A DNA stretch of 45,169 nucleotides from an uncultured Mycoplasmatota bacterium (GCA_946402735.1 CAMIXH010000005.1:1-45169), one strand, 5' to 3'. Shown: positions 27,861 through 36,995, counted from the first letter of the stretch. The notes: a model not told the origin generated them from the sequence alone. Numbers and translations: made by a program.

Positions 27861-29574
27861 TTCTAACTCCAGCACTACTTGCTTCTTCTTTTACAATCTT
27901 AAAGTGACCAAGTTCATTAGTGTTCTTAACATGTGGCCCTCCACATAGTTCTTTTGAAAAATCAGAAATACTATAAACTGTTACAATATCTGGATATTTT
28001 TCAATAAACATACATTCAGCTCCACTCTTAACAGCATCTTCTTTTTTCATTTCTTCTACTGTTACTTCATGACCTTCACTAATCCATTTATTAACTAAAT
28101 CTTCTGTCTTTTGTTTTTCTTCATCACTTAATTTATGATCACAACTAAAGTCAAATCTCATTCTCTCTTCAGTGATATTTGATCCTTTTTGATGAACATC
28201 TTTATTAACTACTTGCTTTAAAGCAGCATTTAATAAGTGAGTTGCTGTATGATACCTTGTTTCTTTTTCAGAATGTCCTCCAAGTCCACCTTTAAATTGT
28301 CCTTGAGAAGCTGTTCTTGATAACTCTTGATGAGCTTTAAATTTTTCTTTGAATCCTTCTATATCAACATTAATTCCTCTTTCTTTAGCTAACTCTTCAG
28401 TTAATTCAATTGGGAATCCATATGTATCAAATAAATGAAATGCAGTAGTTCCATCTATATCTTTAGATGATACTTTTTCAAATTCTCTTAAACCTTTTTC
28501 AAGAGTTCTATTGAATTTAATTTTTTCATTTTTTAATACTTCTAAAACAACATCTTTGTTTTCTTTAATTTCGCTATAATAATTTTCATATTTAGACATT
28601 ATCTTTAGAGCTATTCTACTTTCCCAATCACTATTAACATCTATTCCTAGCTTTTTAGCATGTCTAATTGCTCTTCTAATAAGTCTTCTTAGAATATATC
28701 CTTGTCCTACATTACTTGGTTTAATTCCACTATTATCAGCACTAATAAATACACTAGTTCTAATATGATCAGCAATAATTCTCATAGAAGGTTCATTACC
28801 TTCATATTTAAGATGAGAAATATCTTCAATTTCACTAATTACATCTTTCCATACACTAGATGCATAATTATCTTTAACACCTTCTAAAACAGCTACAACA
28901 CGCTCTAAACCCATACCAGTATCAACATTCTTTTTAGGAAGTTCACTAATATTACCATTCTCATCTTTATAATATTGCATGAAAACATCATTCCATATTT
29001 CAACCCATCTATTATCCTCTGGATCAAACTTTTCAGGTACTGGATCATCACTTCTAAAATAGAACATTTCTGTATCTGGTCCACATGGTCCTGTTTCTCC
29101 TGCAATCCAGAAATTATCTTCTGTAGTTCTTGCTATTCTTTCTTCTTTTATTCCAAGTGATAACCATAAATCATGACTCTCTTCATCAAATGGAATAATA
29201 TCATTACCAGCAAATACAGTTACAGCTAATTTTTCAACTGGCATTTTTAATACTTTAGTTAAAAATTCAAAACTCCAAGTAATAGCTTCTTTCTTAAAAT
29301 AATCTCCTAAAGACCAGTTACCAAGCATTTCAAAGAATGTGTGATGATATGTATCTCCAATATTATCTAAATCATTAGTTCTAATACATTTTTGATAATC
29401 ACATAATCTTGTTCCATATGGATGTGGTTGACCCATTAAATATGGTATTAATGGTTGCATACCAGCAGTATTAAAAAGAACACTAGGATCATTTTCAGGC
29501 ACTACTGGAGCACTTGGTATTTGTTTGTGTCCATTCTTAACAAAAAAATCAATATACAAATCTTTTAAATTCAT
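27838..29574 (-). CDS. alaS: Alanyl-tRNA synthetase, compact form
   Basis: It charges tRNA-Ala and clears mischarged Ser/Gly. It is only 578 aa, against about 870 in most bacteria. The class II catalytic and tRNA-recognition regions (1-420) are complete, with DNFWIAGETGPCGPDTE and DTGMGLERV. The editing domain keeps HTATH at 442-446 and CGGPH at 544-548, so its zinc site looks intact. Two parts are missing: the beta-barrel linker normally lying before HTATH (here QFKGGLGGHSEKETRYHTATH is direct) and the whole C-terminal C-Ala/DHHA1 region, the protein ending at GVRRIKAILE. No remnant lies downstream, where rlmN follows within 45 bases. Similar short AlaRS are, from memory, common in Patescibacteria. 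Confidence 0.95.
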   Translation of the reverse strand: MNLKDLYIDFFVKNGHKQIPSAPVVPENDPSVLFNTAGMQPLIPYLMGQPHPYGTRLCDYQKCIRTNDLDNIGDTYHHTFFEMLGNWSLGDYFKKEAITWSFEFLTKVLKMPVEKLAVTVFAGNDIIPFDEESHDLWLSLGIKEERIARTTEDNFWIAGETGPCGPDTEMFYFRSDDPVPEKFDPEDNRWVEIWNDVFMQYYKDENGNISELPKKNVDTGMGLERVVAVLEGVKDNYASSVWKDVISEIEDISHLKYEGNEPSMRIIADHIRTSVFISADNSGIKPSNVGQGYILRRLIRRAIRHAKKLGIDVNSDWESRIALKIMSKYENYYSEIKENKDVVLEVLKNEKIKFNRTLEKGLREFEKVSSKDIDGTTAFHLFDTYGFPIELTEELAKERGINVDIEGFKEKFKAHQELSRTASQGQFKGGLGGHSEKETRYHTATHLLNAALKQVVNKDVHQKGSNITEERMRFDFSCDHKLSDEEKQKTEDLVNKWISEGHEVTVEEMKKEDAVKSGAECMFIEKYPDIVTVYSISDFSKELCGGPHVKNTNELGHFKIVKEEASSAGVRRIKAILE

Positions 29575-29585
29575 AATATTCCTCC

Positions 29586-29778
29586 AAAATAAAAAGGATG
29601 ATACAAGGAGTCATAAATGACGGTACCATCCTTTAATTAACTTAATTAATTATAACGTAATTAACGAGAGTGATTAGCTCTTAAGAGAAAGTAGCTTCAA
29701 ATAACAATACTATTAATTTCCATCAACCATTAACTTTCTATAAAATATCGATCATTTTACTCGTCTTTCAATAAAATA
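29586..29778 (-). promoter_or_regulatory. T-box riboswitch (Ala) upstream of alaS
   Basis: The minus-strand leader holds the T-box sequence GGATGGTACCGTC and ends in a terminator stem AAGGATG / CATCCTT with TTTTTATTTT (29591-29634). The specifier loop reads TTGAA-GCT-ACTTT; GCT (29693-29695) is an alanine codon, matching the gene. Uncharged tRNA-Ala would pair with GCT and the T-box bulge and permit read-through. Confidence 0.93.
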
Positions 29779-29779
29779 C

Positions 29780-29808
29780 ATTATACAAAAAAAATAACTA
29801 GATGTCTA
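29780..29808 (-). promoter_or_regulatory. Promoter of the alaS T-box leader, overlapping a terminator
   Basis: TAGACA (29803-29808), 17 bases, TATAAT (29780-29785) on the minus strand. The -35 box lies within the hairpin of the terminator for the upstream gene. Confidence 0.7.
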
Positions 29809-29818
29809 GTTATTTATT
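29788..29818 (-). terminator. Terminator after the Pro/Ala/Val/Glu-rich gene
   Basis: RNA stem AAUAACUAGA / UCUAGUUAUU with a very small loop, followed by eight U. Confidence 0.85.
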
Positions 29819-29824
29819 TTAATT

Positions 29825-30748
29825 TTATTGGTTTTCAAATATACTTCCAGTTCCCTCTGGTGCTGCTTCTACTGGAGATGGTACATCTGCTGGTGCTGGT
29901 ACATCAGTAGGTGCTGGGGCTGGGGCTGGCATTGGAGCTATAGTTACTTCTACTGGTGCAACTTCACCTGGTTCTACAACAACAGTTGGTTCTTCTACTG
30001 CTGGTGCTTCTGCAACAGGTGTTTCCATTGGTGTTGGATCTATAGCAACTTCAACTGGTGCTGGTTCTTCTGTAGGCATAACTGGTGCTATAGGCGCCTC
30101 AGTAACAGGTACTTCAACTGGTTCAGAAGCTACTGGTGCTGCTTCTACTGGAGCAACTTCTTCAACTACTGGAGTCTCAGCAACTGGTGCTTCTGCAACT
30201 GGTGCCTCTGCAACTGGTGCCTCAGTAACTGGTGCTTCCATTGCTGGTGCAACTTCAGTTGTTGCTTGTACTTCAGTTTCAGGTCCAGCTAATTGTGCAT
30301 CTGCTGGAACTTCTGGTGCTACTGGAGCAGCTTCAACTGGTGCTTCTGCAACAGGTGTCTCAGCTGGTACCTCAGCAGCTTGAACTTCAGGATCATCTAT
30401 AACTAAAGTTTGTTGAGCTGCTGCCATTTCTGCTGGTGTAGCTTGACCTTCAGGTACAACTGGTGCTACAGGTGTTGCTGGTGCAACTTCTGGTGCAGCT
30501 GCTACCTCAGGTGTAGCTGTTGCCATAACAGGTGTCTCTGGTGCTACTGGAATACTTGGTGCTTCTGTTGTTGGTGTATTAACATCAGTATTACTAATTG
30601 GTAAATCAGTAGCGCTTGCAGTTTCAACTCCTGCTTTATTTTTCTTTCTTGCCCCTACAATAAATCCTACTAGTGCAAATAATAGAATTACACTAAGAAT
30701 TATAAATAATATATAATAATCTGCTAAAAAATTTAAAATACCACTCAT
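29825..30748 (-). CDS. Membrane-anchored Pro/Ala/Val/Glu-rich low-complexity protein
   Basis: A 307-aa protein. One membrane helix lies at about 9-32 (YYILFIILSVILLFALVGFI), followed by basic GARKKNK, so by the positive-inside rule the long tail should face the cytoplasm. Residues 40-300 are almost only Pro, Ala, Val, Glu and Thr, with tandem units such as EAPVAEAPVAEAPVAETPV. No enzyme motif is present. Such tails act as extended spacers or scaffolds. The repeats are liable to change copy number. It has a strong promoter of its own and a terminator. The plus-strand frames here, rich in Cys and Trp, are artefacts of the repeats. Confidence 0.75.
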   Translation of the reverse strand: MSGILNFLADYYILFIILSVILLFALVGFIVGARKKNKAGVETASATDLPISNTDVNTPTTEAPSIPVAPETPVMATATPEVAAAPEVAPATPVAPVVPEGQATPAEMAAAQQTLVIDDPEVQAAEVPAETPVAEAPVEAAPVAPEVPADAQLAGPETEVQATTEVAPAMEAPVTEAPVAEAPVAEAPVAETPVVEEVAPVEAAPVASEPVEVPVTEAPIAPVMPTEEPAPVEVAIDPTPMETPVAEAPAVEEPTVVVEPGEVAPVEVTIAPMPAPAPAPTDVPAPADVPSPVEAAPEGTGSIFENQ

Positions 30749-30774
30749 TTCAAATCCTCCTTATTCTAATATAT

Positions 30775-30803
30775 ATTTTAACATTAATAAATCTATAATT
30801 CAA
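30775..30803 (-). promoter_or_regulatory. Promoter of the Pro/Ala-rich protein gene
   Basis: TTGAAT (30798-30803), 17 bases, TAAAAT (30775-30780) on the minus strand, with TGT directly before the -10 box as extended -10. Confidence 0.75.
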
Positions 30804-30804
30804 C

Positions 30805-30842
30805 AAAAAAAGATTAAATAAATAATCTCTATTTAATCTTTT
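30805..30842 (-). terminator. Terminator after gatB
   Basis: RNA stem AAAGAUUAAAUA / UAUUUAAUCUUU with a 9-base loop and seven U, overlapping the end of gatB. Confidence 0.8.
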
Positions 30843-32259
30843 CTAATAACGTATTTTTAGCACTAACTGGATTTGCTTTTCCTTTTGATTTCTTCATTAC
30901 TTGTCCAACCATATAATCTAGCATATTAGTTCTACCATTTTTATAATCAGTAATTGCTTGGGAATTCTCACTAATTACTTCATTAACTAGGCTTTCTATT
31001 AAGTTATCATCTTCAATAACTTCCATACCATATTCTTTAACTATTTCACTTGCTGTTTTTTCTTCTTCTAACATCTTAGCAAATACTTCTTTACCTTGAT
31101 TATTTGTTATTTTTTTATCAGTAATTAATTTTATTAATTCACTTAACATTTCTGGAGTAATAAAGAAATTATCTATAGTATTTTCTTCACTCTTATTAAG
31201 TTCACCAAGTACTCTAGTTGTTACCCAGTTACATGTTTCTTTTGGATCATTTCCAAGATTTACAACTTTTTCAAAATAATCAGAAATCTTTTTACTCTTA
31301 ACTAAAACATTAGCATCATATAAACTTAGTTTATATTCATTAACATATTTTTCTCTTCTTTCATATGCTAACTCTGGAATACTATTTCTAATATCATCTA
31401 ATAATTCTTTAGTTATTTTATATCTTGGAATATTTGGTTCAGTGAAATATTTATAGTCAATAGCATCAGCTTTATTTCTCATATGAATAGTAGTTCCAGT
31501 TTCCTCATCCCATCTTCTTGTTTCTTGAATTACTTCATCATATCTTCCAGCATCTTTTAGTTCACTTTGTCTTTTTATTTCATATTCAATTGTTTGTTTA
31601 ATACCATCAAAACTATTAACATTTTTAACTTCTACTTTAGTACCAAATTCTGTTGCATCTTCATCCATTATTGATACATTAACATCTGCTCTAATTTGAC
31701 CTTTTTTAGTATCACAATCAGATATATCAGTATATTGATATATACTTTTAACATGCTCTAAGAAAGCTAGTGCTTCTTCGCTAGAATGCATACATGGTTC
31801 TGTTACTAATTCTAAAAGTGGTACTCCTGCTCTATTATAATCAATATTAGAAGTATCATAATAGTGATCTAGTGCAGCAGCATCTTCTTCTAAGTGAATA
31901 TCATGTATTAATATTTCTTTCTTTTCTCCACCTACTTCGATTTCAATTTTTCCATCTACTCCTACTGGATTAAAGAATTGTGTAATTTGATATCCTTTTG
32001 GTAAATCTGGATAAAAATAATGTTTTCTATCAAATTCCATATATTCTGGAATCTTACAATTTAATATCATAGCCATCTCAATAGCTTTTCTAACACATGT
32101 TTTATTAACAACAGGAAGTGTTCCTGGGAAAGCCATATCAAGCGGTCTTACATATTGATTAGATAGTTTTGAATAACCATTAATTGCATTTGAGAATACT
32201 TTTGTATGAGATTTCATTTCACAGTGAAACTCAAGACCTATAACTGCTTTATATGCCAT
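30829..32259 (-). CDS. gatB: Asp-tRNA(Asn)/Glu-tRNA(Gln) amidotransferase subunit B
   Basis: The kinase and tRNA-binding subunit of GatCAB, which converts Glu-tRNA(Gln) (and Asp-tRNA(Asn)) to the amide. It is 476 aa. The start VIGLEFHCEMKSHTKVFS, the signature DRKHYFYPDLPKGYQITQ and the C-terminal Yqey-like helical region are present. The ATG overlaps the gatA stop (TAATG). Since asnS is encoded in the same operon, the needed product is presumably Gln-tRNA(Gln). Confidence 0.97.
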   Translation of the reverse strand: MAYKAVIGLEFHCEMKSHTKVFSNAINGYSKLSNQYVRPLDMAFPGTLPVVNKTCVRKAIEMAMILNCKIPEYMEFDRKHYFYPDLPKGYQITQFFNPVGVDGKIEIEVGGEKKEILIHDIHLEEDAAALDHYYDTSNIDYNRAGVPLLELVTEPCMHSSEEALAFLEHVKSIYQYTDISDCDTKKGQIRADVNVSIMDEDATEFGTKVEVKNVNSFDGIKQTIEYEIKRQSELKDAGRYDEVIQETRRWDEETGTTIHMRNKADAIDYKYFTEPNIPRYKITKELLDDIRNSIPELAYERREKYVNEYKLSLYDANVLVKSKKISDYFEKVVNLGNDPKETCNWVTTRVLGELNKSEENTIDNFFITPEMLSELIKLITDKKITNNQGKEVFAKMLEEEKTASEIVKEYGMEVIEDDNLIESLVNEVISENSQAITDYKNGRTNMLDYMVGQVMKKSKGKANPVSAKNTLLEKIK

Positions 32260-33710
32260 TATTCTTCACCTCCTGCAATTTGATTTTTAAAGTCCATCAA
32301 ACTTTCTAAATGATAAGCAATACTTAATACTAACTCATCTTCTTTAACTCTACCTGTTATATTTAATCCAACTGGTAACTTATCAATAAAACCATCTGGT
32401 ATTGTAATAGATGGGAAACCTCCAAAGTTACCTATTTGTAATAATTCTTCTAAAACACTAGTATCATCACTTAACATGTTTTTATCATTATCTAAATACT
32501 TAGCTACACCTGTTGATACTGGTGCTATCATAGCGTCGTAACCCTTAAATAATTCATTCATTTTATTTGTTATTAATCTTCTAACTCTCTTAGCATTTAA
32601 GAAATATTTTTCTTGATTTTCACTTTGTAAGACATAAGAACCAATTACAAATCTTCTCTTAATTAATGGACTAAATCCTTTAGTTCTATGATCTTTAATT
32701 ACTTCTTCTGGACTATTACCTTCTCCTCTTGGGCCAAAAGAAATACCAGTTAAATTAGACATATTACTTGTTGCTTCTGCACAAGAAATAACTACATATG
32801 TACTAGGTAATGCATTAAGTAATGTTTTATCAATACTTACTCCTTCTACACTAATACCTAATTTATCTAATAGTTTTAACTTTTCTTTAAAGTTTTCTAA
32901 ATGAATTTTTAACTCATCACTTGGATTTTTATAGTTTTCTATATCACATACCTCTTTAATATAGAATAACTTTTTACCTTTAACATCTTTAGTAAGAGAT
33001 TCATATAAATGCATATCACTAGAATCAAAACTAGTCATATCATTTTCATCTAATCCCTTCATTCCATCTACTGCGATAGCTGCATCTTCTACACTACGAG
33101 AAAGTACTCCTACTGTATCTAAAGAGCTAGCAAATTGATACATTCCATATCTAGAAATTAATCCATATGTTGGTTTATATCCTACTATTCCAACATATGC
33201 AGCTGGTTTTCTAATTGAGTCTCCAGTATCACTACCAAGAGCAAATGGATAACATCCACTAGCTACACTAGCAGCACTACCAGCACTACTACCAGCACAC
33301 ATACGACGAGTATCCCATGGATTCTTAACAACACCAGTATGTCCTGTAGTACCTGTTCCACCCATACCAAGCTCGTCTAGTACTGTTTTAGCTACTCCAA
33401 CACAACCATGAGCCTTTAAATTCTTAACACATGTTGCATCAAAGAATGGAACATATTCATTTAATGTATTACTACTACCTGTTGATAGAATATTTTCAGT
33501 TGAGAAAATATCTTTAATTCCATATGGAATACCAGATAAAATATCATCTGTTACTTCATTTGGTTTAACTTCATCCATAATAGTAACAAATGCATTAGTT
33601 TTTTCTTGCACTTCATGACATTTCTTAAGTGATTCATTAATTAATTCTTCTTCTTTAATTTCACCACTTTTTAATCTATCATGTAAATCTTTAATACCTA
33701 ACTCTAACAT
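32259..33710 (-). CDS. gatA: Asp-tRNA(Asn)/Glu-tRNA(Gln) amidotransferase subunit A
   Basis: The glutaminase subunit of GatCAB; it frees ammonia that is channelled to GatB. It is 483 aa, an amidase-signature enzyme. The Ser-cisSer-Lys triad is visible: Lys in GIPYGIKDIFS, the Ser residues in CAGSSAGSAASVASG and GSDTGDSIRKPA. Its start overlaps the gatC stop, and the end overlaps gatB. It is co-transcribed with asnS. Confidence 0.97.
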   Translation of the reverse strand: MLELGIKDLHDRLKSGEIKEEELINESLKKCHEVQEKTNAFVTIMDEVKPNEVTDDILSGIPYGIKDIFSTENILSTGSSNTLNEYVPFFDATCVKNLKAHGCVGVAKTVLDELGMGGTGTTGHTGVVKNPWDTRRMCAGSSAGSAASVASGCYPFALGSDTGDSIRKPAAYVGIVGYKPTYGLISRYGMYQFASSLDTVGVLSRSVEDAAIAVDGMKGLDENDMTSFDSSDMHLYESLTKDVKGKKLFYIKEVCDIENYKNPSDELKIHLENFKEKLKLLDKLGISVEGVSIDKTLLNALPSTYVVISCAEATSNMSNLTGISFGPRGEGNSPEEVIKDHRTKGFSPLIKRRFVIGSYVLQSENQEKYFLNAKRVRRLITNKMNELFKGYDAMIAPVSTGVAKYLDNDKNMLSDDTSVLEELLQIGNFGGFPSITIPDGFIDKLPVGLNITGRVKEDELVLSIAYHLESLMDFKNQIAGGEE

Positions 33711-34009
33711 TATCCCACCACCTTTGGAACTTCTACTTCTCTTCCTTCAGTCTTATCAGCATTTCTAAGAAGAATATCAATTGGTATTTCTTCTCCTTCT
33801 ACTTCATCACTTCTAAGATTAGTAACTTCCATATCATAAGGATAACTTTGAGGTTCTACACTTTTAATATTTGGTATTTCATTAATTAAATCCATATTCT
33901 TTTCTATTTGATCAAACTCACTTTGAATCATATCTCTTTCTTCATTAGTTAGACCAATTAGAAGAGCATTTGCATAATAATCAATTTTTTCTTTTGTAAA
34001 ATTACTCAT
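33710..34009 (-). CDS. gatC: Asp-tRNA(Asn)/Glu-tRNA(Gln) amidotransferase subunit C
   Basis: The small stabilising subunit that wraps between GatA and GatB. It is 99 aa, the usual length, with the typical pattern LIGLTNEERDMIQSEFDQI and a C-terminal part ending in VPKVVG. AGGAGG lies 4 bases from the ATG. It lies 8 bases after asnS. Confidence 0.95.
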   Translation of the reverse strand: MSNFTKEKIDYYANALLIGLTNEERDMIQSEFDQIEKNMDLINEIPNIKSVEPQSYPYDMEVTNLRSDEVEGEEIPIDILLRNADKTEGREVEVPKVVG

Positions 34010-34017
34010 TATACCTC

Positions 34018-35397
34018 CTAGTAATCACAATTATTTGGAGTTCTTGGATAAGGAATAACATCTCTAATATTTTCAATACCAGTTAAATACATAATTAGTC
34101 TTTCAAAACCAAGACCAAATCCAGCATGATAACATCCACCAAAACGTCTTAAGTTAACATACCATTCAACTTTACTCCTATCTACTCCATGCTTCTTCAT
34201 TAATTCTTCTAATACTTCAAGTCTTTCTTCTCTTTGACTTCCACCAATTAACTCACCACTACCTGGTACTTCTAAGTCAACAGCAGCAACTGTTTCATTA
34301 TCATCATTAACTCTCATATACCAAGCTTTAATATCTTTAGGCCAATTTGTTATAAATACTGGTCCATTATAATATTCAGTAATATATTTTTCATGTTCTT
34401 TAGCTATATCTTCTTTATAATCTGGTTCAAATTCCCATTTAACATCAGCTTTCTTTAATAAATCAATTGCTTCTCTATGAGTAATTCTAGTAAACTTACT
34501 AGTTAGTACTTTAGATAATTTATCTTTTAAACCAGCTTCTACAAATTTATCAAAGAAATCTATTTCTAAAGGACATTTTTCCATAACATATTTAATTATG
34601 AATTTTAACATATCCTCTTCAATATCCATAATACCATTTAAATCACAAAATGCTACTTCTGGTTCAATCATCCAGAATTCATTAGCATGTGTTTTAGTAT
34701 TAGATTTTTCTGTTCTCATAGTTGGTCCAAATGTATATATTTTCTTATATGCAAGCGCAAATGTTTCACCATGTAATTGACCACTACCAGTAATATATAC
34801 TTCGTGACCAAATAAATCTTTAGAGTTATCTACTTTACCATCTTTATCTTTAGGAAGATCATTTAAATCAAAAGTAGTAGCTTTAAACATTTGATTACTT
34901 CCTTCACAATCAGCTGCTGTTAGTATTGGACTATGAAAATATATATAGTTATTACTTTGAAAATATTCATGTATTGCTTGAGCAGCTACACTTCTTACTC
35001 TAAATACAGCATTAAATAAATTTGTTCTAGGTCTTAAATAAGCCATATCACGTAAGAATTCTCTAGTATGTCTCTTTGGTTGAATTGGATAATCTTCATC
35101 AGAATCTCCCATTAACTCAAAAGAATCTATTTTCATTTCATGACTTTGTCCACTACCTTCAGATTTAACAATAGTTCCTACTACTCTAATAGCGGCTCCT
35201 ACTCTAATCTTACTAAGTTCATCAAACTGTTTATTATCTTTATCATATACTAATTGTAAGTTCTGAAAATATGTTCCATCATTAAAATCAATAAAACCAA
35301 AATTAGATTGATTTCTATTATTTCTAACCCATCCTTCAAGTGTTACTTGTTTCTTTTCATATTTTTTGATGTCTTTAAATAAATCTTTAACATCCAT
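34018..35397 (-). CDS. asnS: Asparaginyl-tRNA synthetase
   Basis: It charges tRNA-Asn. The N-terminal OB anticodon-binding domain (TLEGWVRNNRNQSNFGFIDF) is followed by the class II catalytic core with TGSGQLHGE, FGPTMRTEKSNTKTHANEFWMIEPE and GFGLGFERLIMYLTG. The frame begins at 35406, but AAAGGAG then directly abuts that ATG, whereas the ATG at 35397 is 9 bases away, so I use it (459 aa). An Asn-type T-box precedes it. It heads the operon asnS-gatC-gatA-gatB. Confidence 0.97.
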   Translation of the reverse strand: MDVKDLFKDIKKYEKKQVTLEGWVRNNRNQSNFGFIDFNDGTYFQNLQLVYDKDNKQFDELSKIRVGAAIRVVGTIVKSEGSGQSHEMKIDSFELMGDSDEDYPIQPKRHTREFLRDMAYLRPRTNLFNAVFRVRSVAAQAIHEYFQSNNYIYFHSPILTAADCEGSNQMFKATTFDLNDLPKDKDGKVDNSKDLFGHEVYITGSGQLHGETFALAYKKIYTFGPTMRTEKSNTKTHANEFWMIEPEVAFCDLNGIMDIEEDMLKFIIKYVMEKCPLEIDFFDKFVEAGLKDKLSKVLTSKFTRITHREAIDLLKKADVKWEFEPDYKEDIAKEHEKYITEYYNGPVFITNWPKDIKAWYMRVNDDNETVAAVDLEVPGSGELIGGSQREERLEVLEELMKKHGVDRSKVEWYVNLRRFGGCYHAGFGLGFERLIMYLTGIENIRDVIPYPRTPNNCDY

Positions 35398-35417
35398 ATT
35401 TCTCATCTCCTTTTATA

Positions 35418-35630
35418 ACAAAAAAGGAATAGTACAAGGAGTCTATAATAGACGGTACCATCCCTCTAATTTACTTTATTTTTAATAACGGTATATACCG
35501 TGAATGATTACTTATATTCACCATTCCACTAATGAGTGTTATTCACATAAATTAATTATTAGTTTTCACCAACCACTAACTCTCTATAAATTACTATTTA
35601 TGTTACTTCTCTCATGTCTTCGCTTTAACG
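35418..35630 (-). promoter_or_regulatory. T-box riboswitch (Asn) upstream of asnS-gatCAB
   Basis: The leader holds the T-box sequence GGGATGGTACCGTC and a terminator stem of AGGGATG-type pairing with the sequence before TTTTTTG (35420-35467). The specifier region reads GTGAAT-AAC-ACTC; AAC (35538-35540) is an Asn codon placed as in the alaS leader. The whole gatCAB block is thus put under control of uncharged tRNA-Asn. Confidence 0.9.
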
Positions 35631-35635
35631 ATTTA

Positions 35636-35664
35636 ATTATACTTATATGACTAATTAAAGTCAA
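35636..35664 (-). promoter_or_regulatory. Promoter of the asnS T-box leader, inside the hisS 3' end
   Basis: TTGACT (35659-35664), 17 bases, TATAAT (35636-35641) on the minus strand. The -35 box lies within the last codons of hisS. No terminator separates hisS from this promoter, so some read-through into the T-box leader is expected. Confidence 0.82.
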
Positions 35665-36958
35665 CTTTATTTAAATTATCAAGTTCAATAATTTCTTGTT
35701 CACCAGACTGCATATTCTTTAGAGCAACTGTATTATTATTAACTTCATCGTCTCCAATAATAATTACATACTTATTACCCATTTTATTAGCATATTTCAT
35801 TTTCTGTTTAAAACCTTTTTCAATATAACATATATCAGTCTTAATACCTTTATTTCTTAATATATTATTTACTTCATAAATATATTTATAATTTTCACTC
35901 ATTGGTAATATTATTACTTCACTAGGTGTAGTATTTTCTACTGTAACAATTCCTGCTTCAACAAGTTGATAAAATAATCTTGTTAGTCCAATTGATACTC
36001 CAACTCCGGGTAACTTTTTATCAGTATAGTATTCTGCTAGATTTTCATATCTTCCACCAGAACATACACTACCAATACCAGGATACTCTGTTAATATTGT
36101 TTCATAAACTGTACCAGTATAATAATCAAGTCCTCTAGCAATAGTTAAATCAATCATATAATTTTCTGGATTAATATTTCTATTTTCTAGGTCTTCTATT
36201 ACACTTTCTAGTTCACTAACACCCCTCATGAATAATTCATTACAATTATAATTTCTTAAGTTATTTAATTTTTCTTTAGTAGATCCTTTCATTGTAATAA
36301 ATTCAATTATTTTATTAACATCATTTTCACTAATATTATAATCTTTTAATATTTCTTTAACTTCACTTTCACCAATCTTATCAAGCTTATCTACTATTCT
36401 TAATATATCAGTTATTTTATCAGTTAAACCTAAGCTTTCAAAGAATCCACTTAATACTTTTCTATTATTAATTCTAACTACAAATTTACCTAAATTTAAT
36501 TTAGTAAATATATCATTAATAATAGCAATTATTTCTGAATCATATTTAAGAGATAATTCTTCATCTCCTATTATATCTATATCACATTGATAAAACTCTC
36601 TAAATCTTCCTTTTTGAGGTCTCTCACCACGAAATACTTTACCAGTTTGATATCTCTTAAAAGGAAAAGTTAATTCATTATATCTCTTAGCTACATACTT
36701 AGCTAGTGGTACTGTTAAATCAAAACGTAAAGATAAATCATTATCACCTTTATTAAATCTATATATTTGTTTTTCAGTTTCTCCACCTGCTTTAGCAAGT
36801 AATACTTCAGAATATTCAATTACTGGAGTATCTAAAGGATAAAAACCATAACTTCTATATGTTTCTATTATTGTATTTTTTATATTATCAAACACTAACT
36901 GTTCACTAGGCATTAATTCCATAAACCCACTTAGTGTTTTAGGTTCAGTCTTATTCAT
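35651..36958 (-). CDS. hisS: Histidyl-tRNA synthetase
   Basis: It charges tRNA-His. It has class II motifs (FRGERPQKGRFREFYQCD) and the HisRS-specific LDYYTGTVYE and SGGRYENLAEYY, with a C-terminal anticodon-binding domain (EVIILPMSENYKYIYEV). The frame opens at a GTG at 36967, but AAGGAAGGTG is 6 bases from the ATG at 36958, giving 435 aa. No T-box is seen; a tiny His-rich ORF and a terminator lie upstream instead. An extended -10 (TGATAAAAT) just before the ribosome site may give it a promoter of its own. Confidence 0.96.
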   Translation of the reverse strand: MNKTEPKTLSGFMELMPSEQLVFDNIKNTIIETYRSYGFYPLDTPVIEYSEVLLAKAGGETEKQIYRFNKGDNDLSLRFDLTVPLAKYVAKRYNELTFPFKRYQTGKVFRGERPQKGRFREFYQCDIDIIGDEELSLKYDSEIIAIINDIFTKLNLGKFVVRINNRKVLSGFFESLGLTDKITDILRIVDKLDKIGESEVKEILKDYNISENDVNKIIEFITMKGSTKEKLNNLRNYNCNELFMRGVSELESVIEDLENRNINPENYMIDLTIARGLDYYTGTVYETILTEYPGIGSVCSGGRYENLAEYYTDKKLPGVGVSIGLTRLFYQLVEAGIVTVENTTPSEVIILPMSENYKYIYEVNNILRNKGIKTDICYIEKGFKQKMKYANKMGNKYVIIIGDDEVNNNTVALKNMQSGEQEIIELDNLNKVDFN

Positions 36959-36995
36959 TTGTTTCACCTTCCTTATTTATTTTATCATTTATTTA

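Noticed and set aside
29828-30604. Long plus-strand frames rich in Cys and Trp opposite the Pro/Ala-rich gene
   Set aside because: They are the complement of GCN/CCN repeat codons and have no ribosome site; composition is an artefact of the minus-strand repeats.
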